From Maricaulis sp. (lineage in GTDB: Bacteria > Pseudomonadota > Alphaproteobacteria > Caulobacterales > Maricaulaceae), in assembly GCF_015665295.1 (NCBI RefSeq), contig NZ_JADFAJ010000007.1, forward strand, positions 1 to 64,000: a stretch of DNA of 64,000 nt, in the 5' to 3' direction. Position 1 is the first letter of the stretch; every line of letters begins with the position of its first letter. Both the position numbers and the translations under genes were made by a program. Positions 1 to 8,290 of the stretch are shown here, one piece after another. Under the pieces are notes generated by a model that had not been told where the DNA came from, searched no databases, and worked only from the letters and a program-made list of their open reading frames with translations.

Positions 1-1
1 C

Positions 2-976
2 GCGGTTCTGTGGTTCGGTGCGGTCCAGGTCCAGGCCGGGGCGATCACGCCTGGCGCCATGACCCAGTTCGTCATGTATGCCTTTGTCGCGGTCAGCGGC
101 ATCGGCATGCTCACCGAGACCTATACCGAAATGATGCGCGCGGCCGGAGCGACGGAGCGGCTGATGGAATTGCTGGCGGCGCGCGCCTCGCTGCCGGTCG
201 CGGCACCGGTCGAGCGTCTCGCCGAGCCGGTGCGCGGCGCGATCGCTTTCGAGGGGGTGAGTTTCGCCTATCCGGGCCGCGAGGCCGAACCGGCCTTGCG
301 CCATGTCAGTTTCGCTGCCAGCCCCGGTGAGACGGTTGCGATTGTCGGACCATCGGGCGCCGGCAAGACAACCCTTTTCCAGCTCCTGCTCCGGCTGCAT
401 GACCCGCTTGAGGGGCGGATCTGTCTGGACGGGCATGATATCAGGCAGCTTGACCCGCAGGCCCTGCGCTCGAAGCTGGCCATCGTGCAGCAGAATGCGC
501 CGCTTTTTTCCGGCAGCGTGGCCGACAATATCCGTTTCGGACGGCCCGGCGCGAGCGATGCGGAGGTCCACGCCGCGGCGCGGGCAGCCAATGCCGAGAT
601 CTTCATCCAGGCCTTGCCGGACGGGTATGACACGGCGCTGGGCGAGCGGGCAGCAACACTGTCTGGCGGGCAACGCCAACGCCTCGCCATTGCCCGCGCC
701 ATCTTGCGCGACGCGCCGGTGCTCCTCCTCGACGAGGCGACGAGCGCGCTGGATTCCGAAAGCGAGCAACTGATCCAGGCCGCCGTCGAGACGCTGTCCG
801 AGGGGCGAACCACGCTGGTCATTGCCCATCGGCTGGCCACCGTGCGTTCGGCCGACCGGATCATCGTCCTCGAGAACGGGCAGGTCGTGGACACCGGGCG
901 CCATGAAGAGCTGCTGCGACGCGGCGGCCTCTATGCCCGTTATGTCGAGCTTCAGTTCGGACAGGCTGAAGCCTAG
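2..976 (+). CDS. ABC transporter permease/ATP-binding protein, C-terminal part (runs in from left edge)
   Basis: The frame is open from base 2, so this is the C-terminal 324 residues of a larger half-transporter of the MsbA/LmrA exporter type (membrane domain fused to ATPase). About 75 residues of the membrane domain remain, followed by a complete ATPase: Walker A GPSGAGKT, Q-loop region, signature LSGGQRQR, Walker B VLLLDEATSALD and the H-loop in VIAHRLAT. The first ATG of the track at 59 is internal to the open frame and I do not take it as the start. Substrate cannot be read from the ATPase; exporters of this class move lipids, drugs or peptides across the inner membrane. Its TAG stop interlocks with the stop of convergent phaC in a single CTAG. 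Confidence 0.9.
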   Translation, partial: AVLWFGAVQVQAGAITPGAMTQFVMYAFVAVSGIGMLTETYTEMMRAAGATERLMELLAARASLPVAAPVERLAEPVRGAIAFEGVSFAYPGREAEPALRHVSFAASPGETVAIVGPSGAGKTTLFQLLLRLHDPLEGRICLDGHDIRQLDPQALRSKLAIVQQNAPLFSGSVADNIRFGRPGASDAEVHAAARAANAEIFIQALPDGYDTALGERAATLSGGQRQRLAIARAILRDAPVLLLDEATSALDSESEQLIQAAVETLSEGRTTLVIAHRLATVRSADRIIVLENGQVVDTGRHEELLRRGGLYARYVELQFGQAEA

Positions 977-2934
977 TCCGCCGGTCCCGGCTTGGACGGC
1001 TTGGAGGGCTTGGTTGATTTGGAGGGCTTGGGCGGCTTGGGCGGCTTGGGCGGCTTGGGCGGCTTGGGCGGCTTGGACGGCTTGGCGTCACTGCGCACCA
1101 GCACATTTCGGCCGGGCGCCTTGCGGATCGGCTTGAGTTTGCCCTCACCGGGCGTCCGTGCCGGGACGTCGTCGCCGGAATGGCTCGCAAGCCAGTCACG
1201 CCAGTCACCCCACCAGGAACCGGGATGCTCGGTTGCGCCCTCGATCCAGGCCTCGACCGCTTCGGGAAGGGCCTCATTGGTCCAGTACTGGTATTTCTTC
1301 GCGTCCGGGTGGTTGATCACGCCGGCGATATGGCCCGAGCCGGCCATCATGAATCGCACCGGGCCGCCATAGAGCCGGGCAGCACGATAAACGGAAGGGT
1401 AGGGCGCGATGTGATCCTCGCGCGAGGCCTGGATATAGACCGGCGTCTTGACCGCGCCGAGGTCGAGCTTGTGGCCGCCGAGCTCAAGTTCGCCCTTTGC
1501 GAGCCGGTTATTCTTGTAGAAATTATCGAGATACCAGAGGTGCAACGCCTTGGGCATGCGGGTCTGATCGGCATTCCAGAACAGGAGGTCAAAGGCCTGT
1601 GGCTGGCGTCCGAGCAGGTAGTTGTTGACCACGAAGGACCAGACAAGGTCGTTTGAGCGCAACAGGTTGAACGTGTCCGCCATGGAGCGGCCGTCGAGCA
1701 CGCCGCCCTGGCTGTCCATGATGCGCTCGATCTCCTTGAGCCAGTTATCGTCGATGAAAATCAGCAGGTCGCCGGCCTTCTCGAAGTCTGACTGGGCAGC
1801 AAAGAAGGTCGCCGAGGCGATTCGCTCGGACTGGCCTTCTGCCTCAAGCCAGGCGAGGGCAGAGGACAAAAGCGTGCCCGCAACACAGTAACCGACCGCA
1901 TTGACCGCGGTTTCGCCGGTCGCTGCCTCAATTGCGTGCAGCGCTGCAAACAGGCCCTCATGCATGTAATCATTGAAGGTCTTGTCCTTGAGCTCCGGCC
2001 CGGGATTGACCCAGGAAATCAGGAAAACGGTAAAGCCCTGATCGACCAGCCAGCGGATCATGGAATTCTTTTCGCGCAGGTCCATGATGTAGAACTTGTT
2101 GATCCAGGGCGGCGCGATCAGCAATGGCCGCTGCTTCACCGTTTCGGTGGTCGGCGCGTACTGGATCAGCTCCATAAGCTCGTTCTCGAACACGACCTTG
2201 CCCGGCGCCGTGGCCATGTCGCGGCCAACCTGGAAGCCTTCCATGTCCGTCTGTTTGAGCGCCAGCCGCCCATCGCCCGAGGCGAGGTCGTCGAGCAGGT
2301 TCTGCAGACCGCGTGTGAGGTTCTCGCCCTGGCTCTGCATGGTCTCGCGCAGCACGTCCGGATTGGTCAGTGCGAAATTCGTCGGGGACAGGGCATCGGT
2401 CATCATGCGCGTCAGGAATTCGACCTTGCGCTTGGAGCGCTCATCAATGCCTTCGACACTGCCGACCAGCCCCATCAGGAAATGCTGATTGAGCAGGTAG
2501 GATTGCTTGATGGCATCGAAAACCGGGTTTTCCGACCAGTCCGTCGAGCGCCAGCGCTTGTCGCCCGGTTCCGGTTCGATCGCGGGCTTGGTCTCCGCCT
2601 CGCTGGCCATTACGCGTTTTGTCGTGTTCGACCAGAGATCGATATAGCCTTTCATCAGATCCGCCTGGGCCCGCATCATCAGGTCCGGCTGGGCGACGAT
2701 CTGTTTCCAGACTTCGTGGAATTCCGGCGCCGAATGGAAGGGGTCGGCATTGGGCAGGACGGTGTCGCCCTCCAGGGCCTTGCGCATCACGTCGGACAGG
2801 AGGTGTTGCGATTTCAGCGAGGCCTGCATGAGATTGCGGGAGAGGTGGTCGAGCGTCTCGAGCTCCTTCTCCGACAGCCCTGTCCAGCCCGCATTTGCGG
2901 AGCCGGCCTTGCCTTTGCCTGACTTGTCGCTCAT
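973..2934 (-). CDS. phaC: Class I poly(3-hydroxyalkanoate) synthase PhaC with KPP-repeat tail
   Basis: Cytoplasmic, granule-associated polymerase that joins 3-hydroxyacyl-CoA units into polyhydroxyalkanoate. At 653 residues it is slightly longer than usual for class I enzymes. The N-terminal PhaC domain is followed by an alpha/beta-hydrolase core with the lipase-like box GYCVAG, whose Cys is the expected nucleophile, and Asp and His of the triad lie in REDHIAPY and GSGHIAGVIN. The last 35 or so residues are a Lys-Pro-Pro/Ser repeat encoded by 9-bp tandem units. The ATG at 2934 is preceded by a weak purine stretch. It is divergent from the lipoprotein gene at 3018. No phaA, phaB or phasin gene is in the window. 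Confidence 0.95.
   Translation of the reverse strand: MSDKSGKGKAGSANAGWTGLSEKELETLDHLSRNLMQASLKSQHLLSDVMRKALEGDTVLPNADPFHSAPEFHEVWKQIVAQPDLMMRAQADLMKGYIDLWSNTTKRVMASEAETKPAIEPEPGDKRWRSTDWSENPVFDAIKQSYLLNQHFLMGLVGSVEGIDERSKRKVEFLTRMMTDALSPTNFALTNPDVLRETMQSQGENLTRGLQNLLDDLASGDGRLALKQTDMEGFQVGRDMATAPGKVVFENELMELIQYAPTTETVKQRPLLIAPPWINKFYIMDLREKNSMIRWLVDQGFTVFLISWVNPGPELKDKTFNDYMHEGLFAALHAIEAATGETAVNAVGYCVAGTLLSSALAWLEAEGQSERIASATFFAAQSDFEKAGDLLIFIDDNWLKEIERIMDSQGGVLDGRSMADTFNLLRSNDLVWSFVVNNYLLGRQPQAFDLLFWNADQTRMPKALHLWYLDNFYKNNRLAKGELELGGHKLDLGAVKTPVYIQASREDHIAPYPSVYRAARLYGGPVRFMMAGSGHIAGVINHPDAKKYQYWTNEALPEAVEAWIEGATEHPGSWWGDWRDWLASHSGDDVPARTPGEGKLKPIRKAPGRNVLVRSDAKPSKPPKPPKPPKPPKPPKPSKSTKPSKPSKPGPAD
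989..1087. repeat. 9-bp tandem repeat inside 3' end of phaC
   Basis: Eleven 9-bp units with consensus GGCTTGGGC on the plus strand; the five units at 1025-1069 are identical and the outer ones differ by one to three bases. In phaC they encode the Lys-Pro-Pro/Lys-Pro-Ser tail. Because the unit is a multiple of three, copy-number change would alter tail length without breaking the frame. Confidence 0.9.
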
Positions 2935-3017
2935 GGCAGTCCCTTGTTATCAACGGGTGACTCAGACCCTTATCAGCGTATAGAAAGCGCGACGCGCGTC
3001 CAGCGCGAGGAGAGCCC

Positions 3018-3347
3018 ATGCAACATGTCCTGATCGCCGTGTCCATCACGCTGCTTGTCGGTGGCTGCGCTGTCATCGACATGCCGACTGCTTCGGGGAG
3101 CAATCCGGACTGGGTTGAAGAGCGGCTCCGGGAGGCCGGGGATGGACGGCAGGCACCGGCAGTGGTACCGGTAACATCCATTCCGGCCAGCGAAGCGAAC
3201 GCCATGGATGTCGCGGCCCGTCGCCTGCTGGCGGAACGGGCTGCCATGGAAGCCGAGGCGCAACGCCGGGAAGAAGAAAACCGGCGCGGCTCTGCGGAGG
3301 AATTTGCGTCCCAGGGGCAGGCGCGTACCCAGCCGCCCCAGCAGTAA
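3018..3347 (+). CDS. Small predicted lipoprotein
   Basis: 109 residues starting with a short hydrophobic signal segment ending in a lipobox-like LVGGC, so it is probably lipid-anchored after signal peptidase II cleavage. The rest is hydrophilic; the C-terminal third is rich in Glu, Arg and Gln and could form a helix. I recognise no family. GGAG lies about nine bases before the ATG. It shares the divergent promoter region with phaC and ends about 50 bases before glpX, so it may be cotranscribed with glpX-recJ. Confidence 0.6.
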   Translation: MQHVLIAVSITLLVGGCAVIDMPTASGSNPDWVEERLREAGDGRQAPAVVPVTSIPASEANAMDVAARRLLAERAAMEAEAQRREEENRRGSAEEFASQGQARTQPPQQ

Positions 3348-3399
3348 ACAGGAAGTCACCGGCCGGCTCTGGTCCGCACGGTGTTTTGAGGAAGACGAG

Positions 3400-4356
3400 A
3401 TGAGCGACACGCATGCCCTGACCAATCTGGCCTTCCAGGCCGTTCGTGCGGCGGAAAGCGCCGCCGTTGCCGCATCCGCTTGGATCGGTCGTGGCGAAAA
3501 GGAGCTGGCGGACCAGGCTGCGGTTGACGCGCTGCGCACCGGCCTCAACGCCATGCCGATGAAGGGCCGGATCGTGATCGGTGAAGGCGAGCGTGACGAA
3601 GCGCCGATGCTGTTTATCGGCGAGGAAGTCGGCACCGGTGAAGGTCCCGAAATCGATATTGCGCTCGATCCGCTGGAAGGCACGTCACTGACCGCCAAGG
3701 GCCAGGCCAATGCCCTGGTGCTTGTCTCCTTCGCCCTGCGTGGCGGGCTTCTGCATGCACCGGACACCTATATGGACAAGATCGCCGTCGGACCGGGCCT
3801 GCCCGCCGGCGTTGTCGATCTGGATGCCACGCCGGGCGAGAATGTCCGCAACCTGGCCAAGGCCAAGGGTGTTGATGTTTCCGAGATCACGGTGTGCATC
3901 CTGGAGCGCGAGCGTCACCAATACATCATTGACGGCGTGAAAGAGGCCGGTGGCCGTATCCGCCTGATCCCCGATGGCGATGTGGCTGGCGGGATGGGCA
4001 CGGCCGGTCTCGGTGCCGGTGTCGACATGTATATCGGCCAGGGCGGTGCGCCCGAGGGCGTGCTGCTGGCGTCGGCGCTGCGCTGCATTGGCGGCCAGAT
4101 GCAGGCGCGCCTGGTCTTCCGCAATGATGACGAACGCGCCCGCGCGGCACGCACCGGCGTCACCGATCTCGATCGCAAGTATGACGTCGCCGAGCTGGCG
4201 GCCAGCCATTGCCTCTTCGTCGCCGCCGGTGTCACCGATGGCGATCTGGTCGACGGCGTCCGCAAGGAGGGCGATCTCGTCCACACGCATACGCTTTTGC
4301 TCGACTCAGCCGATCATTCCGTCCGCCGTATCCGGTCAGCCCGACCGGCGGTCTGA
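3400..4356 (+). CDS. glpX: Fructose-1,6-bisphosphatase class II (GlpX)
   Basis: Converts fructose 1,6-bisphosphate to fructose 6-phosphate and phosphate in gluconeogenesis, in the cytosol. I place the start at ATG 3400 (MSDTHALTNLAF) rather than the track start, because family similarity begins there and the upstream part of the ORF reads as non-coding sequence; a GAGGAAGACGAG purine run precedes it. The 318-residue length fits GlpX. Metal and phosphate site motifs are visible: VIGEGERDEAPML near residue 60 and ALDPLEGTS near residue 88. It ends 11 bases before recJ, suggesting an operon. Confidence 0.93.
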   Translation: MSDTHALTNLAFQAVRAAESAAVAASAWIGRGEKELADQAAVDALRTGLNAMPMKGRIVIGEGERDEAPMLFIGEEVGTGEGPEIDIALDPLEGTSLTAKGQANALVLVSFALRGGLLHAPDTYMDKIAVGPGLPAGVVDLDATPGENVRNLAKAKGVDVSEITVCILERERHQYIIDGVKEAGGRIRLIPDGDVAGGMGTAGLGAGVDMYIGQGGAPEGVLLASALRCIGGQMQARLVFRNDDERARAARTGVTDLDRKYDVAELAASHCLFVAAGVTDGDLVDGVRKEGDLVHTHTLLLDSADHSVRRIRSARPAV

Positions 4357-4367
4357 TTGATGGTGTG

Positions 4368-6179
4368 ATGCCTGACGAAATTCCGACACTGACAAGCGGC
4401 TCATCTCCACTTCTGGGGGTGAGCCGTTCGCTGTCCGGCAAGCGCTGGAAGCTGCGTGAGGCGGATGAGCGTGCCGTCGTCACCATCGCCCGCCAGCAGG
4501 GCGTGCCGGACGCCCTGGCCCGCGTGATCGCGGCGCGCGGCATAGCGCCTGAGGCTGCGGCCGGCTTTTTGTCGCCGCGCCTGCGCGACAGCTTTCCCGA
4601 CCCGTCCGATTTTGCCGACATGGACAAGGCCGCCGCCCTGGTCTGGGACGCCCTCGAAGCCGACCGGCCGATGGCTGTCTTCGCCGATTATGACGTCGAT
4701 GGCGCGACCTCCGCGGCGCAGCTGATCCGCTATTTCCGGCATTTCGGCCGCACCGCCGACATTTACGTGCCGGACCGTGTCGAGGAGGGCTATGGCCCGT
4801 CCGGCGCCGCCTTCGAGACCCTGCAGCAGCGCGGTGCCGAGCTGGTCATCACGGTGGATTGCGGCGCCGCCGCCCACGCCGCGCTGGAACACGCCGCCGG
4901 TATCGGGCTCGATGTCATCGTCATCGACCATCACCTGATGGATGAGACCATGCCGCCCGCGGCGGCCCTGGTGAATCCCAACCGCCTGGATGACAAGTCC
5001 GGATGCGGCCATCTGGCAGCCGCCGGAGTCACTTTCGTCTTTCTCGCAGCCCTTAACCGCGAAGGCCGCCGCCGCGGCACGGTCACGGCCGACAATGCGC
5101 CCGACCTGCTCGACTGGATCGACCTGGCGGCGCTCGGCACGATCTGCGACGTCGTCCCGCTGACCGGGGTCAATCGCGCCATCACCGCCCAGGGGCTCAA
5201 GGCCATGGGGCGATGGTCGCATCTTGGCCTGCGCTGCCTCGCCGAGACGTCGGGCGTGGAGGGCGAAGCCTCGACCTATCATGCCGGATTCCTGATCGGT
5301 CCGCGCATCAATGCCGGCGGCCGGGTCGGCAAATCGGATCTGGGTGCGACGCTCCTGACCACCCAAGACGAAGCGCTGGCCCGACGGATTGCCGGTGAAC
5401 TCGACACCCTCAATGCCGAACGGCGCGCAATCGAGGCGGATGTCCAGGCGGCCGCACTGGCCCAGCTGGAATCGCAGAACAGTGACCGTGCCATCTTGAT
5501 TGCGGCCGGCGAGGGCTGGCATCCCGGTGTGATTGGTGTTGCGGCCGGGCGCCTCAAGGAACGATTCGACAAGCCGGTCATCGTGATCGGGATTGACCGG
5601 TCTGCGTCGCCACCGGTGGGCAAGGGGTCGGGCCGGTCCGTGCCTGGCGTCAATCTGGGCGGTGCCATCGCGGCGGCCCGGGAGGCCGGCCTGCTCAGCT
5701 CAGGCGGCGGTCATGCCATGGCGGGTGGCCTGACCGTGGACCCGGACCGTATCACCGAACTTGTTGCCTTCCTTGACGCCCGGATGGGCCCGGAACTGGC
5801 TGCGGCGGCCGACGAAATGGCCTTGCGCGCGGATGGTGTCCTGACCGCCAGTGGTGTGAGCACCGAACTCGCCCAAATGCTCGAGCGGGCGGCGCCGTTT
5901 GGCCAGGGCAATGCCGAGCCGCGCTTCGTCCTGCCGCGAATGCGCGTCAGCTTCGCCAAACGGGTCGGGACCGATCATGTCCGTTTCACGCTCGGTGATC
6001 TGGACGGAAGACGCGTGGATGGGATCTGTTTTCGCTGCGCCGAAACGCCGATCGGTGAGGCCCTGCTGGCCGCGGGGGCGGACTTGTTCCACGCCTATGG
6101 TCGCCTTAAGCTGGACACTTGGCAGGGGCGCGAACGCGTGCAGCTGCACCTGGAGGACCTGGCGACTGTTGCGGAATGA
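4368..6179 (+). CDS. recJ: Single-stranded-DNA-specific exonuclease RecJ
   Basis: 5'-3' single-strand DNA exonuclease of recombination and mismatch repair. 603 residues from ATG 4368. DHH phosphoesterase motifs are in order: FADYDVDGATSA, ITVDCGAA and VIDHHLMD, with the DHHA1 motif SGGGHAMAGG towards the C-terminus, followed by an OB-like domain. The start was chosen at the first ATG after the glpX stop; the track ORF begins inside glpX and is too long. It lies immediately downstream of glpX and is followed by tRNA-Glu. Confidence 0.95.
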   Translation: MPDEIPTLTSGSSPLLGVSRSLSGKRWKLREADERAVVTIARQQGVPDALARVIAARGIAPEAAAGFLSPRLRDSFPDPSDFADMDKAAALVWDALEADRPMAVFADYDVDGATSAAQLIRYFRHFGRTADIYVPDRVEEGYGPSGAAFETLQQRGAELVITVDCGAAAHAALEHAAGIGLDVIVIDHHLMDETMPPAAALVNPNRLDDKSGCGHLAAAGVTFVFLAALNREGRRRGTVTADNAPDLLDWIDLAALGTICDVVPLTGVNRAITAQGLKAMGRWSHLGLRCLAETSGVEGEASTYHAGFLIGPRINAGGRVGKSDLGATLLTTQDEALARRIAGELDTLNAERRAIEADVQAAALAQLESQNSDRAILIAAGEGWHPGVIGVAAGRLKERFDKPVIVIGIDRSASPPVGKGSGRSVPGVNLGGAIAAAREAGLLSSGGGHAMAGGLTVDPDRITELVAFLDARMGPELAAAADEMALRADGVLTASGVSTELAQMLERAAPFGQGNAEPRFVLPRMRVSFAKRVGTDHVRFTLGDLDGRRVDGICFRCAETPIGEALLAAGADLFHAYGRLKLDTWQGRERVQLHLEDLATVAE

Positions 6180-6246
6180 GTTTTTGCAGAAATCCCGCTT
6201 GCAAGGTCGCTCAGGCTTTTCTATACGACGGCCCTCACATCGCTGC

Positions 6247-6321
6247 GGTCCCTTCGTCTATCGGTTAGGACGCCAGGTTTTCAACCTGGAAAGAGGGGTT
6301 CGATTCCCCTAGGGACTGCCA
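6247..6321 (+). tRNA. tRNA-Glu (anticodon TTC)
   Basis: 75 nt with CCA encoded. Acceptor GGTCCCT pairs with AGGGACT (first pair G-U), anticodon stem CCAGG/CCTGG frames loop TTTTCAA with anticodon TTC, and the T arm reads GGGGTTCGATTCCCC. Confidence 0.97.
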
Positions 6322-6357
6322 CGATGTGCCTCTCCTGAAATCGATCTCTTGAGACGC

Positions 6358-6382
6358 CGCCGTTGAATGATCCTCAACGGCG
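6358..6382 (+). terminator. Hairpin downstream of tRNA-Glu
   Basis: A perfect 9-bp inverted repeat CGCCGTTGA / TCAACGGCG with a 7-nt loop lies 36 bases after tRNA-Glu. Only a weak T run follows, so it may be an intrinsic terminator or an RNA-processing signal. Confidence 0.45.
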
Positions 6383-6832
6383 TTATCAGTGCGTCTCGTC
6401 CCGGAGCGCGCGCAGACCAGACTGTCCAAAGCCGCGATCACCGACCGGTTCGCACCCTTGCAGGTTGGCTTCGGCGGTGGCGATCGCTCGATTGTGGACT
6501 ATGATTTCGGTGCGCTTGCCGAGGATTTCAGCTTCCGCGCTGATTTGGCCAACATTCAGGTGAATTCGCGACGTATCGTTGCCGTTGGCATGCTCCATCG
6601 CAGCAGGCTCCTCGCCCTTGAGACGGACATGGAAGCACGTCGCGGGGTGCCTCTCGAAAACGCAATAGAGGTCACTGGTGATTTCGTCTGTGAGCCAAGG
6701 CCGGTGGAGTAGGCAGGGCCGGCTGGGCAGGACGAGGCCTGCGCCACCCGTCCTGCGATGACAGAGCGGATTTGCTTCAGCGCGGGGCGCGGGCTATAGG
6801 CCCACTCCGGTTATCGAGCGGAGAAAGCGGGC
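6383..6832. other. Intergenic stretch of uncertain coding status
   Basis: About 450 bases between the tRNA-Glu hairpin and the QueD-like gene. Two overlapping frames look partly protein-like: plus 6389-6712 with a GTG start (107 codons), and minus ending at 6386, whose frame stays open for well over 100 codons upstream of ATG 6598 but has no start codon upstream. Neither has a clear ribosome-binding site or a family I recognise. A decayed small gene is possible. I do not call a gene here. Confidence 0.35.
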
Positions 6833-7342
6833 ATGGCCCATCTGTCGACCAAATCCTATGGCAATGAACGCGGATTGTCCTGCTGTTCGCGGCAATGGGC
6901 GGCTGACAGTCATTGCGCGCTGCTGCATGGCTATTCCTTCGGCTTCCATTTTGTCTTTGCGGCTGAACAGCTCGACAAGCGCGGCTGGGTCCTCGATTTC
7001 GGCAAGGGCGGTTTCGGTCCGATCAAGGCGTGGCTGCATGACATGTTCGACCACACCCTGCTGGTGGCCGAAGACGATCCGGAACGACCGGCGCTGGAAG
7101 CGCTGGGCGAGCGTGGCCTGGCCCGGGTTCGCATCGTTCAGGGGACTAGTTGCGAGCGGATGGCGGAGCTGGCCTTCCACAAAGCGTCCGAGATCGTCCT
7201 CGCGGCTACAGGCGGGCGTTGCTGGGTCGAGTCGGTGGAGTGTTCGGAGCACGCGTCCAATTCGGCCATTTTCCGGTCGTCAGCCGCCGTTGCGCAGCTT
7301 GCCGAGGCCGAGCGCCTTCAAGCCGAGCTGTCGAACGACTGA
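6833..7342 (+). CDS. 6-pyruvoyl/6-carboxy-tetrahydropterin synthase (QueD)-like protein with altered metal site
   Basis: 169 residues. The core SHCALLHGYSFGF aligns with the KCGRLHGHSF region of QueD, followed by VLDFGKGG and the MFDHTLLVAEDDP stretch that corresponds to the family DF and DH motifs. The presumed catalytic Cys is kept. However, the second His of HGH is Tyr, and the first zinc His (AAH in QueD) has no obvious counterpart in CCSRQWAADS. So the fold is recognisable but a canonical zinc site and preQ0-pathway activity are doubtful. GGAG lies about 12 bases before the ATG. No other queuosine gene is nearby. Divergent relatives with LHGY are known to me in other alphaproteobacteria. 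Confidence 0.7.
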   Translation: MAHLSTKSYGNERGLSCCSRQWAADSHCALLHGYSFGFHFVFAAEQLDKRGWVLDFGKGGFGPIKAWLHDMFDHTLLVAEDDPERPALEALGERGLARVRIVQGTSCERMAELAFHKASEIVLAATGGRCWVESVECSEHASNSAIFRSSAAVAQLAEAERLQAELSND

Positions 7343-7679
7343 TTCGCTTCCACCGGACGAGTCGCCCACCGCGAACGGTTGATGCATCAAATTGATGCGC
7401 GCACGGACCGGTACCGACCGCGTGTGAACACTGTTATCTGCTCAAAAAACTCGCCTCATACGCGAATTTTGCAGCTTACCAAATTGTCATCCGGATCGCA
7501 TCAGGTAGCGTTGCAAAATTGTCTATACCACTAAATGTTGTGGAATTTGGGGTGAGAATGGCTCTCACTGTCAACATCTGGGGAATTTCTGAAGCAGCCA
7601 TTTGCCGGATTCACCTTCTCTTAACATGTCATTTTGTGTAACAATCCTTCGCTTGAGGGTTGTTTAAGCGAGTGACATT
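7343..7679 (+). promoter_or_regulatory. Long AT-rich leader upstream of the tandem cold-shock gene
   Basis: This 337-base gap is much richer in A+T than its surroundings and holds no convincing ORF (a 27-codon ATG frame starts at 7558 without a good ribosome-binding site). Long structured 5' leaders are typical of cold-shock genes. A perfect inverted repeat lies inside it. A leader or thermosensor role is inferred only from position and composition. Confidence 0.4.
7552..7568. promoter_or_regulatory. Inverted repeat GTGAGA-N5-TCTCAC
   Basis: Perfect 6-bp arms around a 5-nt centre, about 110 bases before the cold-shock-domain gene. It could be an operator or a hairpin in the leader transcript. 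Confidence 0.4.
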
Positions 7680-8204
7680 ATGGTTTTGGCTCACGAAGTC
7701 TTTGAAGACACAGAGATGCTTGAGCTCGAAGGCCGGGTTAAATGGTATGATCCGGCTCGAGGCTACGGTTTCATTGATGCGAATGACGGTCAGGGAGATA
7801 TCCTGCTCCACGCCAGTTGCCTTAGACGGTTCGGGCAGGGGCCGGCGCTTCCCAACGCGAAAATCGTCTGCAAGGCGGTCCAGGGTAACAAGGGACGCCA
7901 GGCGATCGAGTTGACGGCCATGACAGGTGGCGATGCCGAGGCTGAACCCCGGCCGCGCCGTTTTCATCCCTATGCGGTCGTCAACACCCCATTCTGCGAC
8001 GCGGTTGTGAAATGGTTCGACGCCCTGCGCGGTTATGGATTTGTGACCTGCGACGATGTCGAAGGTGATGTCTTCCTGCATGCCGCCACATTGCGACGTG
8101 CGGGCCTGGAGGATATCCAGCCGGGTGACCGGCTCGAAGTGCGCTGTGTGGAAGGTCCCAAAGGCGCGCTGGCCGCGGAAATCAAGGTCGCCGGCCTCAG
8201 CTGA
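7680..8204 (+). CDS. Tandem cold-shock-domain protein
   Basis: 174 residues with two cold-shock domains. The first covers about residues 12-80 (GRVKWYDPARGYGFIDAND, then DILLHAS) and the second about 103-172 (AVVKWFDALRGYGFVTCDD, then DVFLHAA). Both keep the aromatic RNP1 (GYGF) and RNP2-like (LLH/FLH) elements for single-strand nucleic acid binding. A charged linker with EAEPRPRRFH joins them. Two-CSD proteins of this layout are usual in Caulobacter and relatives, where they act as RNA chaperones in stationary phase or cold. The ATG at 7680 is preceded by a long AT-rich leader. It appears monocistronic. Confidence 0.9.
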   Translation: MVLAHEVFEDTEMLELEGRVKWYDPARGYGFIDANDGQGDILLHASCLRRFGQGPALPNAKIVCKAVQGNKGRQAIELTAMTGGDAEAEPRPRRFHPYAVVNTPFCDAVVKWFDALRGYGFVTCDDVEGDVFLHAATLRRAGLEDIQPGDRLEVRCVEGPKGALAAEIKVAGLS

Positions 8205-8290
8205 GCCCGCACACCGGGCCGGTGCAGAACGCCCGGCCTTGCTTGCGATTGAACGTTGCGTGCGAACCGGCGCGCGGCTAGCTTCGCCAC

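Noticed and set aside
861-1277. Minus-strand ORF with PSRPSRP repeats
   Set aside because: Out-of-frame reading of the phaC 9-bp repeat; phaC itself is clearly coding on the same strand in another frame.
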